Assembly (NCBI RefSeq): GCF_000423665.1
Contig: NZ_AUIK01000030.1
Coordinates: 48,852 to 112,851, forward strand
Length of the DNA stretch: 64,000 nt
Direction of reading: 5' to 3'
Source of the DNA: Solirubrobacter soli DSM 22325
GTDB taxonomy: Bacteria > Actinomycetota > Thermoleophilia > Solirubrobacterales > Solirubrobacteraceae
In this document: positions 15,591-24,407 of the stretch, piece by piece
Layout: the number at the start of each line of letters is the position of its first letter
How positions within the stretch are numbered: the first letter of the stretch is position 1
The notes under the pieces: model-generated
What the model was told of the DNA's origin: nothing
The model's database searches: none
The model's input: the letters and a program-made list of their open reading frames with translations, nothing else
Translations under genes and position numbers: made by a program

Positions 15591-18448
15591 CGCGTCGCCA
15601 CCCGGAAACGCACGCTGCGCGTCGTCGCGCCGACCCTGACCGTGAGCGTGTAGCGGTCGTCCGCGAGCCGCGCGCGGCCGGACAGGCGCCGCGCGGAGAG
15701 GTCGTGCGCGCCGGCGGCGAGCGTGAACGTGCGCGTGGCGGTGGCGCGCGACGAGCGCAGCGTCGTGGTGACCTTGGCCCGGCGCGAGAGCGTGAGCCGC
15801 GCGGGCGTCGCCGCGCTGTGCCGGACGGCGAGCCTCGGCGCCGCGGAGGTCGGACGGTCGGCGCGAGCCGCGGGGACAGCGAGCGAGGGCGCCGCCGCCG
15901 ACGGCACGACCGTCGGCGCGGGCGGACCGGCGGTCGCGACCGGCGTCGCGGTCGGCGTCGCGGTGGCGGTCGGCGTCGCCGTTTGCGTCGCGGAGACGGT
16001 CGGCGTCGCCGTCGCGGTGACGGTCGGCGTCGCGGTGGGCGTCGGGGTCGGGCCTGGCGGTGGGGCCGGGTCGCGGCGCGGGGCCGGGACGAGCGGGGAC
16101 GTGCCGGCGGCGACCGGGAGCGGCGCGCTCGTCGCCGGGGCGGAGGTGGTCGTGCCGACGGCGCGGACCTCGCAGCTCACGGTCTTGCCGACGTCGGTCG
16201 CGTCCAACAGGAAGTCGCGGGTGTCGTAGCCGCCGACGGCGGCGCCGCCGATGCGCCAGGCGAAGCGGTACTCGGTGGGGTGGCCGGACCAGGCGCCCGG
16301 GTCGCACTCGACCCACTGCCCTGCCTGGACCGCGAAGGCCCAGATCGTGGGCGGGGACACGTTCGCCGGCGACCCCGTCGCCGGCCGGTCGATCGCCACG
16401 GTTCCGTAGTACGCGTTGACGCCGCCGTAGGCGAACTGGCCGCCCACGTGAAGCGTCGAGCCGTCGGGGTCGACCGCCAGCGCCGAGATCGTGCAGCGTG
16501 AGCAGGTGCCGAGCGCCCACGGCACTTCGAGGCTGGTGCTCGTGTCCCACGCCGACAGGTGGCGGTCCTCGTAGTAGAAGGTCGAGCCGACGACGAGGGT
16601 CCGGCCGCCCTGCACCAGAGCGAAGTCCTGGACGTTCGTGCGCAGCGCGGGCCTGAAGACGACGTGGCCGCCCGCCGTCGACACGCCCGCGAGGTTCTCG
16701 GCGCTCGCGCCGCCGACGTGCTCGAAGGAGCCGCTGAAGTACAGGGTCGCGCCGTCCGGCGACACCGCGACGCGGTACACCGAGCCGTCGACGGTCGCGC
16801 TGAACGGGAGCGGCGCGCCCGTCCCGGCGTCCACGGCCGCGAGGTGCGACCCCCAGCCGACGTAGACCGTCGAGCCGTGCACCGCGACGCCGGCGACGCC
16901 GGTGGTCGACACCGCGGGCGCCCACGGCAGCAGCGCGCCATCGGAGACCCGCACCGCCGCCAACCCCGAGCGCGCCACGCCGTCGACCTTCGCGAACGCA
17001 CCGTGCAGGTAGAGCGTCGACGCGTCGGGCGAGAGCGTCACCCCGAACGATCCGTCGGCCGTGTGCGTCCACGCCGGCGACCCGTCCGGCGCCACCGCGT
17101 ACAGCGTCCGGTTCTCGCGCACCACGAATGCCCGGCCCGCGGCGTCGAGGGCGGTGTCGGTCACCGCCGTGAACGAGGGCACCGCGTAGGGATCGCTCCA
17201 CGGCACGGCGCTGCCGGTCTCGTCGAGCATCGCGACGCCGTCGCGCTCGCGATCGCCGGTGTTCTTCATGAAGAGCCAGTGCCCGTCCAGCGACATCGCG
17301 ACCGGGTTGTACGTGCTGCGCGGCGCCCAGCCCAGGAGCGCGCCGTCGCTCGTCGACGCCGCGATCGCGGCCCCCGTCAGCGACCACGGGACAGGCGTGT
17401 ACGTGCCCGTGTAGAGGGTCGAGCCATCCGGCGACACGAGCACCTGCGACGCGGCCTGCGGCACGCTCAGCGGCAGCAGTGCGCCCGTCGCCGCGTCCAC
17501 GGAGGCGAGCCCCGCCCGGTCGACGCCGCCGACCTGACCGGCGTTGTTGAAGTAGAGCCGCCCGTCGTGCAGCGCGAGCCCGATCGGCTCGCCGCCTGTC
17601 CCCACCCGCCAGCGCTCGGTGAGCGTCGCGGTGTCCACCGCCACGAGCGCGTTCGGCAACCCGTCGCCCTCGATGCCCGCGTACAGGGTGCGCCCGTCGG
17701 GCGCGATCGCGAGCGAGCTCAGGTAGCGCTCAGGCCCGTAGCCGAGCAGCGCACCGGTCGCGGCGTCCAAGGCGACGAACGCCCGCTGGCGGCTCCCGTC
17801 CCACGCCTCGCCGCCCGCATAGAGCACGTTCCCGGACGCGACGAGGAAGAACGGCTCGAACGACGCCGTCGCCTTCCAGGACCGCAGCGCGCCCGTCGTC
17901 GAATCCACCGCGGCGAGCACCCGCTGCGCAGAACCGTTGACCGTGTCGAAGAACCCGCCCACCCACAGCGTCGTGCCGTCCGGCGACAGTGCCAACGAGC
18001 GCGCATCGCCTCCGGACTCGCCGTCGCCGAGCACGACCTTGAACGTCGTGTCCAGCGAGCCGTCCGCGTGCAGACGCCGCACCGAGTCCTGGGCCGCGAG
18101 ATACCAGCCGCCGTCCGGCGCCGGGATCACCGCGTGCACATCCGTCACGCCCTTGATGAACCCGACGACCTGCCCGCTCACGGCGGACACGATCGCGCCC
18201 CCGCGGGCGTCGCGCCGGACCTGCGAGAGATCCTCACCCGCCACGAGCGTCCGCGCCCCATTCGTCGCCATTGAGGTGACCGGCTCGTCGACGATGTCGG
18301 CGCTCAGCTGCACGGTGGGCGACAGCTGTGCGCGCGCGGACCCCGCGAAGACCAGCAGACCGACAAGCGCGACCACTGAAGCGAGTTTCACCGCGCGACG
18401 TGATACCCCGAACGCCAGTGCTTCACGCCGGGTAACGTGCCGATGCAT
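15587..18448 (-). CDS. Secreted beta-propeller protein with Pro-Thr linker (paralogue 2)
   Basis: This protein has 953 residues from ATG 18448, or 934 from the GTG at 18391. The longer form has an SRRAVK stretch resembling a twin-arginine signal before the hydrophobic core and an AQ cleavage site. The shorter form has a compact Sec-type signal with a TATCAC hexamer eight bases upstream. The body has repeated propeller blades (LSPDGTTLW, VDSTTGAL) like paralogue 1, the same two-Cys Ig-like region, a Pro-Thr linker (15951-16052) and the same C-terminal module. The tandem arrangement points to duplication. Function is unknown. Confidence 0.75.
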   Translation of the reverse strand: MHRHVTRREALAFGVSRRAVKLASVVALVGLLVFAGSARAQLSPTVQLSADIVDEPVTSMATNGARTLVAGEDLSQVRRDARGGAIVSAVSGQVVGFIKGVTDVHAVIPAPDGGWYLAAQDSVRRLHADGSLDTTFKVVLGDGESGGDARSLALSPDGTTLWVGGFFDTVNGSAQRVLAAVDSTTGALRSWKATASFEPFFLVASGNVLYAGGEAWDGSRQRAFVALDAATGALLGYGPERYLSSLAIAPDGRTLYAGIEGDGLPNALVAVDTATLTERWRVGTGGEPIGLALHDGRLYFNNAGQVGGVDRAGLASVDAATGALLPLSVPQAASQVLVSPDGSTLYTGTYTPVPWSLTGAAIAASTSDGALLGWAPRSTYNPVAMSLDGHWLFMKNTGDRERDGVAMLDETGSAVPWSDPYAVPSFTAVTDTALDAAGRAFVVRENRTLYAVAPDGSPAWTHTADGSFGVTLSPDASTLYLHGAFAKVDGVARSGLAAVRVSDGALLPWAPAVSTTGVAGVAVHGSTVYVGWGSHLAAVDAGTGAPLPFSATVDGSVYRVAVSPDGATLYFSGSFEHVGGASAENLAGVSTAGGHVVFRPALRTNVQDFALVQGGRTLVVGSTFYYEDRHLSAWDTSTSLEVPWALGTCSRCTISALAVDPDGSTLHVGGQFAYGGVNAYYGTVAIDRPATGSPANVSPPTIWAFAVQAGQWVECDPGAWSGHPTEYRFAWRIGGAAVGGYDTRDFLLDATDVGKTVSCEVRAVGTTTSAPATSAPLPVAAGTSPLVPAPRRDPAPPPGPTPTPTATPTVTATATPTVSATQTATPTATATPTATPVATAGPPAPTVVPSAAAPSLAVPAARADRPTSAAPRLAVRHSAATPARLTLSRRAKVTTTLRSSRATATRTFTLAAGAHDLSARRLSGRARLADDRYTLTVRVGATTRSVRFRVATR
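15951..16052 (-). repeat. Repeat tract encoding the Pro-Thr linker of paralogue 2
   Basis: About 100 bases of GGCGTC-like units on the plus strand encode Pro-Thr-Ala-Thr repeats on the minus strand. They lie between the Ig-like region and the C-terminal module, in the same position as in paralogue 1 but with a different unit order. Confidence 0.7.
18433..18438 (+). promoter_or_regulatory. -10 element (TAACGT) for the PEBP gene
   Basis: TAACGT ends eight bases before the ATG at 18447. No SD sequence is present, so a leaderless or near-leaderless transcript is likely. The hexamer lies inside the 5' end of the longer form of the divergent propeller gene, which favours the shorter form of that gene. 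Confidence 0.45.
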
Positions 18449-18983
18449 GTCACTGGAACGTCCCCAAGCTCCGGACCCCTACGACCTGCTTCCGGCGAAG
18501 CCGTCGTTCGCGCTCGAGAGCGACGAGGTCACCGACGGCGAGCTGATGGACAAGAGCTTCGTCGCGGCGATGGCGGGCGGCGACTCCGACCACTCGCCGC
18601 ATCTGCGGTGGTCGGGCTTTCCGGCCGAGACGGAGGGGTTCGCGGTCACGTGCTTCGACCCCGACGCGCCCACCCACAGCGGCTTCTGGCACTGGGTGCT
18701 GATCAACCTCCCGGCGAGCACCACCGAGCTCGCGAGCGGCGCGGGCAGCGGCGGCGAGCTCCCGGAGGGCGCGTTCCACGTCCGCAACGACTACGGCGAG
18801 AAGGCGTGGGGCGGCGCCGCGCCGCCGCAGGGCGACCCGCCGCACCGCTACGTGTTCGCCGTCCACGCGCTCGACGTCGACAAGCTCGACCTGACCGATG
18901 ACGCCTCGGCGGCGTTCGTCGGCTTCAACCTGGCCTTCCACACGCTCGCGCGCGGCGTCATCCGCCCGCTGTTCGCCGCTTGA
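18447..18983 (+). CDS. YbhB/YbcL-type phosphatidylethanolamine-binding protein (PEBP)
   Basis: This 178-residue cytoplasmic protein shows the PEBP core: AVTCFDPDAPT (the CFDPDAP ligand-site loop), FWHWVLINLP, a DYGEKAWGGAAPP segment with the conserved GxxPP-like turn, and HRYVFAVHAL near the end. Family members (YbhB, YbcL) bind small anions or phospholipid head groups; bacterial roles are poorly defined. The start ATG at 18447 is set by the TAACGT hexamer. The stop overlaps the TTG start of the next gene, so the two genes are coupled. Confidence 0.85.
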   Translation: MSLERPQAPDPYDLLPAKPSFALESDEVTDGELMDKSFVAAMAGGDSDHSPHLRWSGFPAETEGFAVTCFDPDAPTHSGFWHWVLINLPASTTELASGAGSGGELPEGAFHVRNDYGEKAWGGAAPPQGDPPHRYVFAVHALDVDKLDLTDDASAAFVGFNLAFHTLARGVIRPLFAA

Positions 18984-20428
18984 TCGAAACCCGCCGCCCG
19001 CCCGCAGCGCTCGCCGTCTGGCGCCACCGCCGCGGGCTCGGCGCGGCGGCGCTCGCGCTCGCCGCGCTGGCGCTGTTCGTCAGCGTCCCCGCCTACTCGG
19101 CGTTCGACTCGATCTACTCGCTGGTCTGGGGGCAGGAGCTGCTCCACGGCGAGCTGCCGAGCTTCGACGCCTACCGCGCACCCACCCAGCACCCGCTCTG
19201 GGTCGCGCTGACCACCGTGCTCGCGACCCTCGGGGAGGACGGGAGCCGCGCGGTCGTCGGCGTCTGCGTCGCGGGCTTCGTCGCGTTGGTGATCGGCGGG
19301 TTCCGCTTCGCGACCGCGGTCTTCGGCGAGGTCGTCGGCTGGATCTTCGCCCTGCTGCTGCTCTCGCGCCTGGATTACGGCTTCCTCGCCGCCCGCGGGT
19401 ACATCGACGTCCCGTTCCTCGCGCTGGTCGTGTGGGCCGCGGCCCTCGAGGCCGAGCGGCCGCGGCGCGGGAACGCGGTCTTCGCCCTGCTCGCCTGCGC
19501 CGGCCTGCTGCGGCCCGAGGCGTGGCTGCTGAGCGGCGCCTACGCGCTCTACCTGATGTGGAGCGACAAGCGGCTCCCGAAGCTCTCCGAGGTCGCGTGG
19601 GTGCTGATCGCCCCGGTGCTCTGGACCGGCTCGGACTGGCTGGTGACCGGCGACCCGCTCTACTCGTCCAACTACACGACCCGCTCGGCGCTCTCGCTCG
19701 GCCGGCGCGTCCCCCTCAGCCACCTCCCCGAGCGCCTGTGGCACTTCATGAGCTCGCTGACGAAGCTGCCCGTCCTGGTCGCCGGCGTCGCCGGCCTCGT
19801 CGCCGCCTTCGCGCTGATCCGTCCGCGGGCCAGGATCGCGATCCCGGCGTTCCTCTTCGTGTTCGGCATCGCGACCTTCCTGGCGCTCTCGATCCGCGGC
19901 TTCGCGGTGATCGACCGCTACCTGGTGATCTCGGCCCTTTCGCTGACGCTCTTCGCCGCGTTCGCGCTCGGCGGCTTCACCGTGCATGGGAGCCGGCTCT
20001 GGGCGCTCGGCTCGGCGGCGGTCGTCGTGCTCGGGACGATCTGGACCGCGACGCACTTCAACGCCTCGCACATCCGCTGGGAGCTGCGCAGCCGGCAGAT
20101 CATCCACGCCGACATGCTGCGGCTCCTGCGCGATCCGCAGGTGGTCGCCGCGCGCCGCTGCGGACCGCTGACCGTGCCCAATCACAAGCTCGTGCCGGAC
20201 TTCCGCTACCTGACCAAGGCCGAGGTGATCCCGAGGACCCGCATGCCCGACTTCGGGCGCGACACGCCCGGCGTGGCGATCTTCGTCGTCGGCCGCCGGA
20301 TGCTCGAGCACCCCGCCTACGGGCCGTTCGACCAGCTCAACGACTCGCCGCTGATCCAGGTCCCGGGCGAGCACTTCCACCTCGCCGCGAGCGGCACCTA
20401 CCTCGCCGCGTACGTCAACTGTGCCTGA
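18980..20428 (+). CDS. Multi-pass membrane protein, ArnT/PMT-like glycosyltransferase (GT-C)
   Basis: This 482-residue protein starts at TTG 18980 within the stop of the PEBP gene. It has about ten hydrophobic helices. An early loop WGQELLHGELPSFDAYRAPTQHPLW matches the first extracytoplasmic loop of GT-C enzymes that use polyprenyl-phosphate sugars. A 130-residue C-terminal soluble domain follows. It is clearly related to the membrane protein at 35157-36623, which shares the APTQHPL and RGYIDVPFLALVVWA-type motifs. The acceptor is unknown. The 3' end overlaps the convergent acyltransferase by 31 bases. Confidence 0.7.
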   Translation: MIETRRPPAALAVWRHRRGLGAAALALAALALFVSVPAYSAFDSIYSLVWGQELLHGELPSFDAYRAPTQHPLWVALTTVLATLGEDGSRAVVGVCVAGFVALVIGGFRFATAVFGEVVGWIFALLLLSRLDYGFLAARGYIDVPFLALVVWAAALEAERPRRGNAVFALLACAGLLRPEAWLLSGAYALYLMWSDKRLPKLSEVAWVLIAPVLWTGSDWLVTGDPLYSSNYTTRSALSLGRRVPLSHLPERLWHFMSSLTKLPVLVAGVAGLVAAFALIRPRARIAIPAFLFVFGIATFLALSIRGFAVIDRYLVISALSLTLFAAFALGGFTVHGSRLWALGSAAVVVLGTIWTATHFNASHIRWELRSRQIIHADMLRLLRDPQVVAARRCGPLTVPNHKLVPDFRYLTKAEVIPRTRMPDFGRDTPGVAIFVVGRRMLEHPAYGPFDQLNDSPLIQVPGEHFHLAASGTYLAAYVNCA

Positions 20429-21477
20429 CGGACGCGACGGCGCGCCGGGGCCTCGATGAGCCGCCACGACGCGTAGCCGGCCGCCAGCGAGCCCGCGAGC
20501 CCGAGCGGCAGCACGAGCCAGAACTCACGCTCGACCCCGAAGCCGTTGACGAGCAGCAGCATGACCATGAAGTGAAAGAGGAAGACGCCGTAGGAGACCT
20601 TGCCGAGCCAGCGCGCCGGCGTGTTGTCCGCCCAGCGAGCGTTCGTCGCCGTCAGCACCAGGGCACCGAAGGCGACCGGAGTCGCGACCGCCAGCCAGAG
20701 CGACTGGCGCGCGCCGAGCCGGGCGGCGTCGGCGGTCGCCCCGCCTGACGCGTAGAGCACCGCGACCGCGCCGAGCACCGCGACGACCGCCGGCCACGCC
20801 TTGATCCTGACCCCGCGCGCGTAGAGCCACGCACCCGCCATCCCCGCGGCGAAGTCCGCCGCGTACATCGGCGGGAGCGACAGCAGGCGATCCTCGGTCG
20901 CGCCGTCGAACACGCCCAGCGCGAGCCCGCGAAGGGCCACGATCCCGACGAGCGTCACACACAGCCACAGCACCGGCCGGCGCAGGAACCCCAGCACGAT
21001 CAGCGGCAGCACGACGTAGAACGCGACCTCGACCGACAGCGTCCACAGCGGCGGGTCGACGCGGAACCCGAGCGCGCCGTCGTACCCCGGCAGTAGCCGG
21101 GCCTCGACCTGCAGGAAGCTCAGGTGCGCGAGCAGCGCGTCGATCGTCGGCGGGCGCCGGTCCGCCACCGGGCCCGCGAGCGGGTGGAACAGGAGCAGCG
21201 CGACCGCCAGCGCCGCGTAGTACGCGGGGACGATCCGCGCCGCGCGGCGCAGCGCGTACTCGCGCCAGGAGCCGAACTCCCCGCTGTGCGCCGCCGGCAG
21301 CGTGAGCACGAACGCGCTCAGCACGAAGAACAGGTCGACCGCCAGGAAGCCCCCGGAGAGCAGCGCGCGCCCGCCGCCGAGCAGCGGCCCGCCGGTCAGC
21401 ACCCACGCGTGGTAGACGACCATCAGCAGCGCCGCGTAGCCGCGCAACCCCTCGAGGCCGCCGACGAACGGCTTCAA
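20398..21477 (-). CDS. Membrane acyltransferase (acyltransferase 3 family)
   Basis: This 359-residue protein has about ten membrane helices and the family opening GLEGLRGYAALLMVVYHAW, with the conserved Arg and His. A central FYVVLPL segment follows LWTLSVEVAF, which is typical of the OafA/NodX family. These enzymes transfer acetyl or other acyl groups to surface polysaccharides or lipids. The start codon overlaps the stop of the upstream cytidylate-kinase-like gene by four bases, so the pair is probably coupled. The acceptor sugar cannot be read. Confidence 0.85.
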   Translation of the reverse strand: MKPFVGGLEGLRGYAALLMVVYHAWVLTGGPLLGGGRALLSGGFLAVDLFFVLSAFVLTLPAAHSGEFGSWREYALRRAARIVPAYYAALAVALLLFHPLAGPVADRRPPTIDALLAHLSFLQVEARLLPGYDGALGFRVDPPLWTLSVEVAFYVVLPLIVLGFLRRPVLWLCVTLVGIVALRGLALGVFDGATEDRLLSLPPMYAADFAAGMAGAWLYARGVRIKAWPAVVAVLGAVAVLYASGGATADAARLGARQSLWLAVATPVAFGALVLTATNARWADNTPARWLGKVSYGVFLFHFMVMLLLVNGFGVEREFWLVLPLGLAGSLAAGYASWRLIEAPARRRVRQAQLTYAAR

Positions 21478-22139
21478 CGCGCGGCGGCCACGATGATCTC
21501 GACGACGGTCTCCGGCGGCAGCTTCGTCGAGTCGACCACGAGGTGATAGAGCGCGGGGTTCTTCGCGTCGCAGTTGTAGAAGTGGCGCACGTAGGCCTCG
21601 CGGGCGCGGTCGCCCTCCTTGCGCAGCCGCTCCGCGTCGGGCTGGCTGAGGCCTTCGAGACGCATCGCCTGCGCGACGCGGCGTTCGACCGGGCCGTCGA
21701 GGCGCACGTGCACCGCTTCCGGGTCCTCGCGCAGGATCACGGCGCCGGCGCGGCCGAGGATGACGGCGCCGTCGCGGCTGTGCTCCTTGATCAGGCGCTC
21801 GGTCTCGCGCCGGTAGTCCTCGCCCGCGAGGTAGCCGGCCTGGGCCATCGCGCCCGCGAGCTCGGGCAGCAGCGCGAACGTCGAGACGAGCCGGCCGATC
21901 GCGTCGCCGAGCGACTCGTCGTGGGCGAGCGCGTCGTCGAGCGGCACCTTGAGCCGTTCCGCGACCCGGGTCGGGATCGCGCGGTCGAGGAACTCGACCC
22001 CGAGGAGCTGGGCGACAGCGGGCCCGATCCGGCTTCCACCGGCGCCGTAGGCGGCAGAGATGGTGACGAGCGGCGGCGTGGCGCGGAGATTAGCTCCGCC
22101 ACGTGACAACAGGCGTACCGGGAAGAGGCGCGGCCTCAT
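21474..22139 (-). CDS. Cytidylate-kinase-like protein
   Basis: From ATG 22139 the protein has 221 residues. A P-loop variant lies in ISAAYGAGGSRIG, as in the cytidylate-kinase-2 family. The middle contains VILGRAGAVIL, and an LDG..ERR..MRLEG helix carries the lid arginines. The C-terminus has YHLVVDSTKLPPE. Family members are thought to phosphorylate nucleoside monophosphates, but the true substrate is often unknown. The N-terminal 25 residues before the P-loop are not conserved-looking, so translation may start further in. A GTG at 22154 is another option. It is coupled to the acyltransferase downstream. Confidence 0.7.
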   Translation of the reverse strand: MRPRLFPVRLLSRGGANLRATPPLVTISAAYGAGGSRIGPAVAQLLGVEFLDRAIPTRVAERLKVPLDDALAHDESLGDAIGRLVSTFALLPELAGAMAQAGYLAGEDYRRETERLIKEHSRDGAVILGRAGAVILREDPEAVHVRLDGPVERRVAQAMRLEGLSQPDAERLRKEGDRAREAYVRHFYNCDAKNPALYHLVVDSTKLPPETVVEIIVAAAR

Positions 22140-22248
22140 CTTCGGCGGCGGCACGCACCTCGCTGCCAGGGTCCGCGAAGGGCTCGATCGTCACCGCGTC
22201 CCCGTCGCGCTCCCGATTCCCACTGCATCGGATGCCACCCTAGGGAAG

Positions 22249-23535
22249 GTGCTCCGCCTCCGCGTCGCGCTGGTCGCTGCCGTTCTCGCCGCCTGCGCGG
22301 TCATCGCGCTGGTGCTCAAGCCCGCGTCCGAGGACGAGCAGGTTCCGAAGATCCCGACGCCCGAAGGAGCGAAGCACGGGTCGGCCGTCGCCGACCCGTT
22401 CGCGTGGACGCCGAAGCGCTCCGCGGACCTCAGCGCCCGCGCCGCCGCGGGCACCGCGCACCTGCTGTACACCCGCTCGCCGGGCGGAGCGGCGGTCACC
22501 GCGGAGCGCGTCAAGCGCTACCGCAAGCCGATCGAGCGGGCGGCGAAGGCCGCGGGCGTGAACGCCGACCGGCTCGAGGCGCTCGTGTTCCTGGAGAGCG
22601 CCGGCCGGCCCGAAGCCCAGGCCCCAGGCGGCGTCGCCAGCGCCGCGGGGCTGACCCAGATCCTCGCCGAGACCGCGACGGGCCTGCTCGGGATGAAGGT
22701 CGACCAGGCCAAGAGCGCGAGCTACACGCGGCGGCTGAACACGGCGCTCCGCGAGGGGAACCTGGGGCGCGCGGCCGCACTGAACCGGGCCCGCCGGCGC
22801 GTCGACGACCGCTTCGACCCCGCCAAGGCGCTCAACGGCACAGCGCGCTACCTGAAGCTCGCGCGGCAGCGGTTCGGGCGCGAGGACCTCGCGTTCGTCT
22901 CCTACCACATGGGCATGGGCAACCTCGAGAACGTCCTGAAGGCGTTCGGAGGCGGAAGGCGGTCCTACGCGGAGCTGTACTTCGACTCGACCCCGCAGCG
23001 CCACCCGAAGGCCTACGCGAAGCTCGCGAGCTTCGGCGACGACTCGTCCAACTACTTCTGGAAGCTCTCCGCCGCGATGGAGATCATGCGGATGGCCCGG
23101 AGCGACCCGGACAAGCTGGCCCGGATCGCCGCGCTGCAGACCGCCGACGACTCCGCCCGCGCGGCGCTGCTCGCCGGCGCGCCCACGGGTGGCCTGCGCG
23201 CGCTGCCCAACGCGCCCGCCGACACGTCGCTGACGCTCGCGCGGCCGCTTGAGCTGCGGCCTGAGGCGCTCGGCGTCGCGCTCTACATGGCGGCCGAGGT
23301 GCGGTCGATCTCGAACGCGCCGGCGCTGCGCGTCACCGGCGTCGACGACAACGGGTGGACGTTCCGGGTCTCGCGCAAGTACGCCTCTGATGACCAGGCG
23401 CAGGCTTTCCAGTACGTTCTCGATCGCTTGCAAGTCCTGAACGTGATCGCCTGGTCGCGGTCCGCGACCTCCATCTCCGTCACCGCGTCCCGCGACGCCG
23501 ACGTCCTCGAGCCCCTGCTGGACCGCGCGAAATGA
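22249..23535 (+). CDS. Lytic transglycosylase (SLT domain), membrane anchored
   Basis: This 428-residue protein starts at GTG 22249, preceded by AGGGAAG. Residues 1-24 form a hydrophobic anchor; LAAC within it could be a lipobox but the hydrophobic run continues past it. Residues 90-270 form an SLT-type fold with the catalytic Glu116 in VFLESAGRPEA, then GLTQILAETA and SYHMGMGN. It should cleave the peptidoglycan glycan strand outside the membrane. The C-terminal 150 residues are an additional domain with no clear family. Its stop overlaps the next ATG as ATGA. Confidence 0.8.
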   Translation: MLRLRVALVAAVLAACAVIALVLKPASEDEQVPKIPTPEGAKHGSAVADPFAWTPKRSADLSARAAAGTAHLLYTRSPGGAAVTAERVKRYRKPIERAAKAAGVNADRLEALVFLESAGRPEAQAPGGVASAAGLTQILAETATGLLGMKVDQAKSASYTRRLNTALREGNLGRAAALNRARRRVDDRFDPAKALNGTARYLKLARQRFGREDLAFVSYHMGMGNLENVLKAFGGGRRSYAELYFDSTPQRHPKAYAKLASFGDDSSNYFWKLSAAMEIMRMARSDPDKLARIAALQTADDSARAALLAGAPTGGLRALPNAPADTSLTLARPLELRPEALGVALYMAAEVRSISNAPALRVTGVDDNGWTFRVSRKYASDDQAQAFQYVLDRLQVLNVIAWSRSATSISVTASRDADVLEPLLDRAK

Positions 23536-24407
23536 CCGACGCGATCCGAACCCCCGACGTCCTGCTCGACGGCCTGCCGGGCTTCGACTGGGCGCCGAGT
23601 TTCCGGCAGTGGGACGGACTTCGCCTCGCACACGTCTCGATCGGGGAGGGCGCGCCGGTGGTGATGGTCCACGGCGAGCCGACCTGGTCGTATCTGTGGC
23701 GCAAGGTCGCGGTCCCCGTGCGCGACGCCGGCCACCGCGTGATCCTGCCGGACCTTCCCGGCTTCGGCCGCTCGGACAAGCCGATGGACGAGCGCTGGTA
23801 CAGCTACGAGCGCCACACCGCCGCGCTCGCCTCCCTGCTCAAGGATCTGGACCTGCGCGACGCCACGTTCGTCCTGCACGACTGGGGCGGCCCGATCGGC
23901 CTGCGGGTCGCCGTCGAGCACCCTGACCGTGTGTCCCGGCTCGTCCTGATGGACACGGGCCTGTTCACCGGCGAGCAGCACATGAGCGAGGCCTGGCACC
24001 GCTTCGCGGACTTCGTCGAGCGCGTCGACGAGCTCCCCGTCTCGCTGCTGGTGCGGCGCGGCTGCTTCGTCGACCCGGGCGACGAGGTCGCCGCCGCCTA
24101 TGACGCCCCGTTCCCGAGCGAGGCGAGCAAGGCGGCCGCGCGGGCGTTCCCGGCGATGGTCCCGCTGAGTCCCGCCGACCACGGCGCGAGCGCGGGCCAC
24201 GACGTCCTGCGCGCGCTGCGCGCCGACACCCGCCCCGCGCTGATGCTCTGGGGCGCCGAGGACCGCCCGCTGCCGATCGCGGCGGGCGAGGCGTTCGCGT
24301 CCGCGCTCGGCCGCTCCCTCGACCACGTCGTCGAGGGCGCGGGGCACTTCCTCCAGGAGGACCAGGGCGCCGAGGTCGGCGCCCTGATCGCGGACTGGCT
24401 CGGCTAA
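23532..24407 (+). CDS. Haloalkane dehalogenase (HLD-I-like)
   Basis: This 291-residue alpha/beta-hydrolase has the opening TPDVLLDGLPGFDWAPSF and the motif HGEPTWSYLWRK, both diagnostic of DhlA-type dehalogenases. The nucleophile is Asp117 followed by halide-binding Trp118 (LHDWGGP), where most hydrolases have Ser. The acid is in WGAEDRPLP and the His in GAGHFLQED. It should hydrolyse carbon-halogen bonds to alcohols; the natural substrate is unknown. It is translationally coupled to the lytic transglycosylase upstream, a pairing with no obvious functional logic. It is cytoplasmic. Confidence 0.85.
   Translation: MTDAIRTPDVLLDGLPGFDWAPSFRQWDGLRLAHVSIGEGAPVVMVHGEPTWSYLWRKVAVPVRDAGHRVILPDLPGFGRSDKPMDERWYSYERHTAALASLLKDLDLRDATFVLHDWGGPIGLRVAVEHPDRVSRLVLMDTGLFTGEQHMSEAWHRFADFVERVDELPVSLLVRRGCFVDPGDEVAAAYDAPFPSEASKAAARAFPAMVPLSPADHGASAGHDVLRALRADTRPALMLWGAEDRPLPIAAGEAFASALGRSLDHVVEGAGHFLQEDQGAEVGALIADWLG

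Noticed and set aside
12972..17387. Open frame continuing far upstream of the propeller paralogue 1 start
   Set aside because: The upstream part is in a shadow frame of paralogue 2. The signal peptide and GTGA overlap fix the start at 15590.
22305..22320. LAAC in the lytic transglycosylase as a lipobox
   Set aside because: The hydrophobic run continues about ten residues beyond the Cys, fitting a membrane anchor better than a lipoprotein signal.
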